12,852 bases of DNA, from assembly GCA_900759225.1 (NCBI GenBank), contig CAAEUM010000284.1, positions 1-12,852 of the forward strand. Direction: 5' to 3'. This document shows, piece after piece, positions 6,760-12,852 of this stretch. Made by a program: the position numbers and the translations under genes. Every line of letters begins with the position of its first letter. Positions within the stretch are counted from its first letter, which is position 1. The notes beneath the pieces are model-generated. The model made no database searches and had not been told where the DNA came from. It saw only the letters and a program-made list of their open reading frames with translations. The stretch is from Lachnospiraceae bacterium. Its GTDB lineage: Bacteria; Bacillota; Clostridia; Lachnospirales; Lachnospiraceae.

Positions 6760-8199
6760 TTATAATTGAATTTTACATTTCAAGAACTGACCGCTTCCCT
6801 TTACTCCTCTAAATTCGCCATCCTCAACCAAAATTTCGCCTCTTCTAATTGTATAAATCGGCCATCCATGCGAAACAAAACCCTCGTAAAGACTATAATC
6901 CAAATCTGATGGATAATGAAGATTTTCCCAAGTCAACGGTACTTTTTTTTCGGGATCTACAATAATAATATCTGCATCGCTTCCCACTTCCAAACTTCCC
7001 TTTTTAGGATAACAACCAAAAATTTTTGCAGGATTTGTACTTCCAAACTTTACCAATTGATTTAAAGAAATTTCTCCACGGTTCACACCAACCATCAGCA
7101 AACCAAATCTTTCTTCAAGACCTGGAATTCCATTAACCGGTATACGAAAATCTGGAAGTAACTTGCCATTTTCATCCTTTTTTAAATCCTTTTCTTTAAT
7201 AGAACGTCCGAATACTTCATTATCAGATGTAACCAAGCTAAGTGTATCATCCTTCAATCCATCCCACATTGCTTTGCGATCCTCTTCACTCCTCAGTGGC
7301 GGACTCATCAGATAATTAATTCCATCTTTTCCTTTGTTTTTTTCATCTGTCAAGGCAAGATAATGCCCACACGTTTCTGCATACACCTTAACACCACGAT
7401 TTTTTGCTTGCCGTACAGCTTCCACTGCTTCTTTTGTAGACAAATGGTAAAAATAAACTGGAGCATCTAACAATTCTGCAAATTTGATAATACGATTTAC
7501 CGCCTCTGATTCGCACTCATTAGGCTTTGCCTTATTAAAATATTCCCAGTCCATCTGCCGATCTTTTATTAGGTTTTCGGTCATAAACTGAGCAATATCA
7601 TTACTTTCTGCATGAAATCCGCACAATGCTCCTTCTTCCTTAGCTAATTTCATGATTTTAAGAATATCCGCATCCTTAATCATAACACCCGGATAAATCG
7701 TAAACATTTTGAACGCCGGAACACCTTCTTCTACCAAAGTTCTGATTGTATTCCTGAGCTCATCTTCACTTTTACCTGCATTTATAAACTTAGGATGTAC
7801 ACAATAATCTAATGCTGATTCCTCCTGCATTTCCTGCAAGCGATCCTTGACTGCTTCCAATACTGGCGTTTTTTCAGTGGTTGTACTAAAATCCATAAAC
7901 GAAGTAACGCCTCCGAAAGCCGCACATTTACTAGCCGTATAAAAATCCAACATATCAATTGTTCCACTAAATGGAGCTTTTACGTGCATATGTGGTTCAA
8001 TCAAACCCGGCATAACATATTTTCCTTCTGCATCAATTATCCTAGTAACTCTTCCTTTTTCTTCATCTCGATTAATAAGACAATCTAGCTTTCCTGAAAA
8101 ACCAATACATGAAATTTTTTCATTCTCTATTCCAATATCTCCCTTAAATGTCTCATCTGCTGTAATGATAATTCCATTTTTAATTATCAAATCTAACAT
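6760..8199 (-). CDS. Dihydropyrimidinase / D-hydantoinase-family amidohydrolase
   Basis: This is a complete 479-residue cyclic-amide hydrolase, expected in the cytosol to open a hydantoin, dihydropyrimidine or similar cyclic ureide ring. The binuclear metal site is intact: His70-x-His72 in EPHMHV, carbamylated Lys164 in FKMF, His196 in GFHAES, His252 in YHLSTKE and Asp326 in TSDNE. The family's substrate-contact residues are also there: Tyr169, Ser299 in MSPPLR and Asn356 in NGIPGLE. In typical members the last Asp is followed by His (TDH or SDH); here it is Asn327. Overall layout resembles E. coli HyuA/YgeZ, a D-phenylhydantoinase homologue. AAGGAGGAG lies upstream of the ATG. It is the last gene of an ABC importer operon, after a gap of about 50 nt, so it probably acts on the imported compound. 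Allantoinase is less likely. Exact substrate is not determinable. Confidence 0.9.
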   Translation of the reverse strand: MLDLIIKNGIIITADETFKGDIGIENEKISCIGFSGKLDCLINRDEEKGRVTRIIDAEGKYVMPGLIEPHMHVKAPFSGTIDMLDFYTASKCAAFGGVTSFMDFSTTTEKTPVLEAVKDRLQEMQEESALDYCVHPKFINAGKSEDELRNTIRTLVEEGVPAFKMFTIYPGVMIKDADILKIMKLAKEEGALCGFHAESNDIAQFMTENLIKDRQMDWEYFNKAKPNECESEAVNRIIKFAELLDAPVYFYHLSTKEAVEAVRQAKNRGVKVYAETCGHYLALTDEKNKGKDGINYLMSPPLRSEEDRKAMWDGLKDDTLSLVTSDNEVFGRSIKEKDLKKDENGKLLPDFRIPVNGIPGLEERFGLLMVGVNRGEISLNQLVKFGSTNPAKIFGCYPKKGSLEVGSDADIIIVDPEKKVPLTWENLHYPSDLDYSLYEGFVSHGWPIYTIRRGEILVEDGEFRGVKGSGQFLKCKIQL

Positions 8200-8250
8200 A
8201 TAAACTCCTCCTTCCAGACTTATTCTCTTTCAAGCTTTTACTGCTAAATT

Positions 8251-9177
8251 TTATACATCCTTTGGGTCATATGCCGCTCCCCATGTCTTAGGAACAGAAG
8301 AACGCTTCACCATAATTGTCAACGCAACAATCGTCACGATATAAGGCAACATCTGCAAAAATTGATACGGAATAACCGAGCCAACTGTCTGGAAGCGAAG
8401 CTGGGCTGCATCCGCTGCACCAAAAACAATGCATACAAGCGCAGTACGTATTGGATCCCATCCTCCAACTACACAAGCTGCCATTACAATAAAACCTCTT
8501 CCCCCCGCTATACCTCCAGTAGAGAAATATCCTACCTCTGCCAATGTCAGCACGCAACCTCCCAATGCAGCAAAAATACCTGATAAAATTACTGTCTGAT
8601 ATTTTAATTTAATGACAGAAAGTCCAGCTGTAGCAGCTGCTTTAGGGTTATCTCCAACTGCACGCACATTTAACCCCCAACGCGTTTTATAAAGAATATG
8701 CGCAGCAATAATAGGAAGAATTAATGCAATCCATGTGCTAATCGGTTGTGCAAATAAAAGTGGCCCAATAAATGGTATTTTTTGCATACTTTCTGGAAAA
8801 ATAGTTGGAAATGTTGCAACACGGGACTGCCTTGTTTCAGACATCAAGGAAAACAGTGCATCCGTTGCACCCAAAGAAATCATATTGATCATTAAACCAG
8901 TAACAACTTGATTTGTACGCCGAGAAACAGTAAGAAACGCTACAATGACGCCAAGAACTGCACCAACTACAATCGTACAAAGTACTGCAATCACTAAACT
9001 ATCCAAATAAAACCCTGCTGCAATTCCTGTCAACGCTCCAAACAGCATAATTCCTTCAATACCCATATTAATTACGCCAGAACGCTCTGCATATACTTCA
9101 CCAATCGAAACAATAAGCAGCGGTGCTGCCCACCGCAAAGTAGCCTGTAACCAATCTATCAAAATATCAATCGTCAT
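8251..9177 (-). CDS. ABC transporter permease, YufQ/NupQ-like (BPD_transp_2 family)
   Basis: This 308-residue protein is hydrophobic throughout, with roughly eight or more membrane segments. It carries the family motifs NMGIEGIM (37-44) and AVGDNPKAAATAGL (173-186), the latter being the cytoplasmic loop expected to contact the ABC ATPase. It resembles the second permease of Bmp-type nucleoside importers (B. subtilis YufQ/NupQ). Its ATG overlaps the stop codon of the upstream permease in an ATGA arrangement (4 bp). GGGGG lies a short distance upstream, so the two permeases are probably made in equal amounts and pair as a heterodimer. The substrate is inferred from family only: nucleosides or related heterocycles. 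Confidence 0.93.
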   Translation of the reverse strand: MTIDILIDWLQATLRWAAPLLIVSIGEVYAERSGVINMGIEGIMLFGALTGIAAGFYLDSLVIAVLCTIVVGAVLGVIVAFLTVSRRTNQVVTGLMINMISLGATDALFSLMSETRQSRVATFPTIFPESMQKIPFIGPLLFAQPISTWIALILPIIAAHILYKTRWGLNVRAVGDNPKAAATAGLSVIKLKYQTVILSGIFAALGGCVLTLAEVGYFSTGGIAGGRGFIVMAACVVGGWDPIRTALVCIVFGAADAAQLRFQTVGSVIPYQFLQMLPYIVTIVALTIMVKRSSVPKTWGAAYDPKDV

Positions 9178-10316
9178 CTTACTACCCCCTTCGCAGCAGA
9201 GTCTTCGGACTTTTCTTCATTTTCATCATCTTTACTGTTGTCTACAATCTTCTTTAATCGACGATTATCTACAACGCCTACGCCAATAACAAACAACATA
9301 CACATTGCAATGATAATTGAATTCATCGACGAAACAACCCCCGTCTCAATCGACATTGTTGCTCCCCCCGCCTTTAATGCTGCAAAGAACAATGCAGAAA
9401 AAATAACACCCAAGGGATTTCCGCCTGCAAGAAGAGCTACTGCAACACTCTCATAGCCAACATTAGTAACAAATTCCATATATACACGCCGTTTCAGCCC
9501 CATACACTCAATTGCACCTGAAAGGCCTCCAATAATTGCTCCTATCATAATGATAATCATAATTTGCTTTTTGGAATTAATCCCCGCATATCTGGCTGCA
9601 TTCGGATTTGCTCCCAACATCTTAGTCCGAAAGCCAAACGATGTATAATTCAAAATATAGTGAAATACTACACATAAAAGAATTGCTACAAAAGGTCCTG
9701 GATGCAAGCTTGAACCTTTCATTAAAATAGGTAATAATGCACTGGAAGCAAATTTCTTACTCATAGGATAAAACGCACCTTCTTCTGCAATCATAGACAC
9801 ACTGGAAACTACCCAATTAGTAAGGTAAATAGCAATATAACTCATCATAATTGTGGACGTAACTTCATTTACACCTTTATACGCCCTTAAGTATCCTGGA
9901 ATCAGACCCCATACTGCAGAAAAAAGAGCTGCAACTATAAAACAAAGTAAAATATGAAGAACCGGCGGAATCCCAAGATCAAAAACTCCCACCATAGCTG
10001 CACCTATCGCTCCAAGGTACATATAGCCTTCCATTCCAATATTCCATACTCCTGCCTTAATTCCCAATGAAACGCCTATACCCCCAAGTAAAAGCGGTGA
10101 CGCTCGAACAAGAACATTGCTAATGGCCTGCACGTTTCCAAATGCTCCGCGAAGTAACGCACCATATGCAGTAAATGGATTTACACCTGAAATTGCAATC
10201 AACACTCCACTAGCGATTAAACCAAGTCCAATACCAAACAGTGTTCTCGCAAACGATACTGCCAAATCTCCTAAAAAAGGAATTTTTAAAATTTTAGTTT
10301 TATTTAACTCTTTCAT
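9174..10316 (-). CDS. ABC transporter permease, YufP/NupP-like (BPD_transp_2 family)
   Basis: This 380-residue integral membrane protein is the partner of the downstream permease. A short basic N-terminus precedes the first hydrophobic segment (about 24-44). NIGMEGYMYLGA (92-103) and GANPNAARYAGI (235-246) match the conserved blocks of YufP/NupP-type permeases. Residues 174-205, between membrane segments, form a longer polar loop. The last 25 residues are highly charged (DDENEEKSED) and probably cytosolic. GGAGG lies 8 nt before the ATG and overlaps the stop region of the ATPase gene, leaving a gap of only 3 nt, which indicates a tight operon. The protein should form the translocation channel with the neighbouring permease. 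Confidence 0.93.
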   Translation of the reverse strand: MKELNKTKILKIPFLGDLAVSFARTLFGIGLGLIASGVLIAISGVNPFTAYGALLRGAFGNVQAISNVLVRASPLLLGGIGVSLGIKAGVWNIGMEGYMYLGAIGAAMVGVFDLGIPPVLHILLCFIVAALFSAVWGLIPGYLRAYKGVNEVTSTIMMSYIAIYLTNWVVSSVSMIAEEGAFYPMSKKFASSALLPILMKGSSLHPGPFVAILLCVVFHYILNYTSFGFRTKMLGANPNAARYAGINSKKQIMIIIMIGAIIGGLSGAIECMGLKRRVYMEFVTNVGYESVAVALLAGGNPLGVIFSALFFAALKAGGATMSIETGVVSSMNSIIIAMCMLFVIGVGVVDNRRLKKIVDNSKDDENEEKSEDSAAKGVVR

Positions 10317-10319
10317 CTG

Positions 10320-11834
10320 CTACACCTCCGGAACCTGTCCCAACATCATCTGGCCAATTACTTGTTGGTCTGCTGTTTCTCCGTCTAAGTCCCCCATACT
10401 TTCGCCTCTGAAAAGCACAATAATTCGATCACTTACTGACATTACTTCCTGTAATTCTGCAGAAATCAACAATACCGCAGCTCCGCGATTCCGTTCTTTT
10501 ATCAAAATATTCAAGACATTATCTACTGCCCCTAAATCCAGACCACGAGTAGGATGAGCTACTAAATCTAAAACTGGTTCTGGATCCAATTCACGAGCAA
10601 TTACCACCTTTTGCTGATTTCCTCCAGAAAGATTTCTTACACGCACATCTTCTGAAGGTGTTTTAATGTTGTATTTTTTAATCATTGTTCTAGCATTTTT
10701 TTTGATATTTTTATAATTCAGAACATTATTTTTAGCAAACGGTTCACTATAATAATCTTTAATGATTAAATTGTCTGCAATACTAAAATCCATTACAAGT
10801 CCTGTTTTTTGACGATCCTCAGGAATAAATCCTAAAAATGATGGATCCGCAATCACATCTGTTACCGTTTTATCTTTTATCCTAATAGAGCCACTTGTTA
10901 ATTTACGCATACCTGCTATACATTCTGCCAGCTCCTTTTGTCCATTTCCATCAACACCTGCTATTCCTACAATTTCTCCAGAATGTACTGTTAAATTAAA
11001 GTTCTTCAATGCAGGAATTCCTCGATCGTCTACTGCATTGACATTCTCCATTACTAAAATCGGCTCTTTTTCTTTTATTTCTGCTCTTTCTTTGCGTTCA
11101 ATAGATATTGGACGTCCCACCATCATCTGTGCCAAAGTCAACTGAGTTGCATCCTTCGTATCTACTGTTCCAATTAATTTGCCATCACGAATTACAGTTA
11201 CCCTATCAGTAATTTGAATTACCTCTCGAAGTTTATGACTGATGAAAATTACAGAACACCCTTTTTCTGTAATATGGCGAATAGCACAGCAAAGCTGATC
11301 ACTTTCTGATGGTGTCAGAACAGCTGTTGGCTCATCCAGAACTAAAACCTTACAATCTCGATACAGTGCCTTTAAAATTTCCACCCACTGTTGTTTTCCT
11401 ACTGACAATTTCCAAACAACTTCATCAGGATCTACATACAATTCATATTCTTCGCATAATTGTAATAATTTCTTTTTTGCCGGTTCCAAATCTAAATGTT
11501 GCTTTTGAGTTGGAATCCCCAATATAACATTTTCAATTACAGAAAGGGTATCTACTAACTTAAAATGTTGGTGTACCATACCAATGCCCTTTGCAATTGC
11601 TTCAAAAGGAGAATTTATTTTTACTTCTTTTCCATCCAAAAGTACTTTTCCAGTAGTTGGAGGATATAATCCATACAACACATTCATCAATGTTGTTTTT
11701 CCTGCCCCATTCTCACCTAAAAGGCCTAAAACTTCTCCTTTTTTACAAGTAATACTAACATGATCATTTGCAATAACACCTGGAAATTCTACAGTAATAT
11801 CCTGCATCTGCAGCGCATACGTATCTTCTTTCAT
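10320..11834 (-). CDS. ABC transporter double ATP-binding protein, YufO/NupO-like
   Basis: This 504-residue cytosolic ATPase has two fused ABC domains, as in importers of nucleosides and sugars. Domain 1 is canonical: Walker A GENGAGKTT (40-48), signature LSVGKQQ (143-149), Walker B VLVLDEP (163-169) and switch His200 in ISHK. Domain 2 has the degenerate Walker A GVDGNGQKE (293-301), where the catalytic lysine position is altered, plus signature LSGGNQQ (402-408) and AHPTRGLDLGA. This asymmetry is normal for the family and suggests one hydrolytic site. The start is ATG 11834, preceded by AGGAGGGG with 10-nt spacing. A longer frame from 11900 would begin inside an RNA hairpin and lacks a ribosome binding site. 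The gene follows the binding-protein gene and precedes the two permeases. Confidence 0.94.
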   Translation of the reverse strand: MKEDTYALQMQDITVEFPGVIANDHVSITCKKGEVLGLLGENGAGKTTLMNVLYGLYPPTTGKVLLDGKEVKINSPFEAIAKGIGMVHQHFKLVDTLSVIENVILGIPTQKQHLDLEPAKKKLLQLCEEYELYVDPDEVVWKLSVGKQQWVEILKALYRDCKVLVLDEPTAVLTPSESDQLCCAIRHITEKGCSVIFISHKLREVIQITDRVTVIRDGKLIGTVDTKDATQLTLAQMMVGRPISIERKERAEIKEKEPILVMENVNAVDDRGIPALKNFNLTVHSGEIVGIAGVDGNGQKELAECIAGMRKLTSGSIRIKDKTVTDVIADPSFLGFIPEDRQKTGLVMDFSIADNLIIKDYYSEPFAKNNVLNYKNIKKNARTMIKKYNIKTPSEDVRVRNLSGGNQQKVVIARELDPEPVLDLVAHPTRGLDLGAVDNVLNILIKERNRGAAVLLISAELQEVMSVSDRIIVLFRGESMGDLDGETADQQVIGQMMLGQVPEV

Positions 11835-11844
11835 AAACAAATTT

Positions 11845-11852
11845 CCCCTCCT
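11845..11852 (-). promoter_or_regulatory. Ribosome binding site deciding the ABC ATPase start
   Basis: AGGAGGGG lies 10 nt before the ATG at 11834, just downstream of the intercistronic hairpin. It supports the 504-residue protein and rejects the 22-residue extension from 11900. Confidence 0.8.
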
Positions 11853-11868
11853 AAATACGGGATATTGG

Positions 11869-11905
11869 AATAAATGGAGAGTTTTTAGAAAACTCTCCAT
11901 TTATT
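11869..11905 (-). repeat. Intercistronic hairpin between binding protein and ABC ATPase genes
   Basis: A perfect 17-bp inverted repeat (11869-11885 with 11889-11905) with a 3-nt loop lies between the binding-protein stop (11923) and the ATPase ribosome binding site. The stem centre reads GGAGAGTTTT/AAAACTCTCC. No strong T-tract follows outside the stem, so it may act as a partial terminator or as a 3'-end stabiliser. Either would let the binding protein be made in excess over the membrane subunits, a common arrangement in ABC import operons. The role is inferred from position. Confidence 0.7.
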
Positions 11906-11922
11906 TCGAGAAAACTTCCTAG

Positions 11923-12852
11923 TTACTCAGCTATATCAATCTTTCCATCAATTAAGTCTTGAAGTGCTGCATCATAAATAGCCTGCTGTTCTTCAGACAA
12001 TTCCACATTAATTACCGGACGAATTCCTTCATCCGCTAAACCTAGTACATGAGATTTGCCATCACAAATTTCTCCCTTTGTTTCAAGATAACCCAAATTA
12101 TCCCAAGCAAACACAACGCTTCCTACAGCCACATCTTCTGCACCATAATCCTTCGCATAATCAGCAACTGCACCTACTACCTTTACATTTTCAGAATCTT
12201 GAGCCGCTGCTGCAACTCCAGCTCCTGCTGCATCAAGACAAGCAAACAACACATCATATCCCTGGGCAATTACAGCCAAACTAGCTTCGCGCGCCTTAAC
12301 CGTATCTGAAAAATCCCCAGTAGTAACTGCCGTTGTCTCGATATCTGGATTCACATAAGCAACTCCTTTATAAAAACTGTCTTCCATCATTCGATGAGTA
12401 TCATAAAACTCCCCTGTTACAAACGCGACTTTATTTGTCTTAGTAGCCAATCCCGCAAGAACACCACCTATAAATCCTGCATGACTATAGCTAACTGTTG
12501 CCGCAGTCATATTTGGCAAATCAAACGTATCTGTACCTACAGAGAAAATAAATTGCTGATCTGGAAATTCCTCTGCCACAATTGATAAGGCTTCTCCAAA
12601 CTGACCGCCCTGTCCAATAATAATGTCATATCCCTGCTGAGCAAACTGGCGAAGTACTTCTATCTGTTCATCCTGTGTCACATTCTCTTTATACACAGTT
12701 TTAATTCCTAATTCCTCAGAAGCCTTCATCATTCCCTCATAAGTAAATTGGTTAAATGCCTCATCCGTAATCAGCCCAGGAAGAATCATAGCTACACTCT
12801 TCTGAGTTTCACTTTCAGAACTTTCTGCATTATTCTTTGCTGTCGTAGCAGC
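11923..12852 (-). CDS. Bmp/PnrA-family substrate-binding lipoprotein (5' end outside window)
   Basis: The frame is open to the right edge (309 visible residues), so the signal peptide and lipobox lie outside. The first visible residues are a Ser/Glu/Asn-rich linker of the kind that follows a lipidated Cys. The ATG at 12789 is internal, not the start. The mature domain begins VAMILPG and contains GLITDEAFNQ (26-35 in the visible part), matching the family's D-x-x-FNQ opening, then IGQGGQFG and GFIGGVLAG. The usual second ligand motif, GVDxDQ, reads GAVADYA (227-233): the first Asp is Val, the Gln is Tyr and the second Asp is kept. Family members such as PnrA and YufN bind purine or other nucleosides outside the membrane and deliver them to the permeases. 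The altered motif makes the ligand uncertain. It is the first visible gene of the importer operon, whose promoter must lie beyond the edge. Confidence 0.9.
   Translation of the reverse strand, partial: AATTAKNNAESSESETQKSVAMILPGLITDEAFNQFTYEGMMKASEELGIKTVYKENVTQDEQIEVLRQFAQQGYDIIIGQGGQFGEALSIVAEEFPDQQFIFSVGTDTFDLPNMTAATVSYSHAGFIGGVLAGLATKTNKVAFVTGEFYDTHRMMEDSFYKGVAYVNPDIETTAVTTGDFSDTVKAREASLAVIAQGYDVLFACLDAAGAGVAAAAQDSENVKVVGAVADYAKDYGAEDVAVGSVVFAWDNLGYLETKGEICDGKSHVLGLADEGIRPVINVELSEEQQAIYDAALQDLIDGKIDIAE

Noticed and set aside
11835..11900. 22-residue N-terminal extension of the ABC ATPase
   Set aside because: The upstream start lies inside the intercistronic hairpin without a Shine-Dalgarno sequence, whereas ATG 11834 has AGGAGGGG at good spacing.

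Overview
The window reads as a chromosomal segment of a Gram-positive anaerobe of the Clostridia, most likely a gut Lachnospiraceae relative. This is inferred from strong AGGAGG-type ribosome binding sites, an Rpn-family nuclease gene, a Bmp/YufOPQ-type importer and protein styles typical of that group. All supported genes lie on the minus strand, so transcription runs from high to low coordinates. No rRNA, tRNA, CRISPR array or insertion sequence was seen, and no gene-free stretch reaches 300 bases.

Right part (about 6.7-12.85 kb, AT-rich): one operon entering from beyond the right edge. It encodes a Bmp-type substrate-binding lipoprotein (its N-terminus is outside the window), a double ABC ATPase, two BPD_transp_2 permeases that overlap by 4 bp, and a hydantoinase/dihydropyrimidinase-family amidohydrolase. 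A 20-bp hairpin follows the last gene as a probable terminator. A second, perfect 17-bp hairpin sits between the binding protein and the ATPase. The genes together suggest import of a nucleoside, nucleobase or cyclic ureide, followed by hydrolytic ring opening in the cytosol. The binding protein has lost part of the usual Bmp ligand motif, so the substrate may not be an ordinary nucleoside.

Middle part (about 3.47-6.65 kb, GC-richer): a promoter with TATAAT and a 17-bp spacer drives a GlgX/isoamylase-like GH13 protein and an M20-family metallohydrolase, whose genes overlap by 11 bp. A clear rho-independent terminator follows. The GH13 protein keeps its N-terminal domain, barrel framework and C-terminal domain, but all three catalytic carboxylate positions are substituted. 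It looks like a maintained pseudoenzyme and is the most unusual item here.

Left part (1-3.47 kb): a P2A-type Ca2+-transporting ATPase gene starts just after that terminator and ends at its own terminator. The 5' part of an Rpn/PD-(D/E)XK nuclease gene follows, with its own extended -10 promoter, and runs off the left edge. Base composition changes sharply near 6.6 kb, which suggests that the transporter-hydantoinase operon and the GC-richer genes have different histories.
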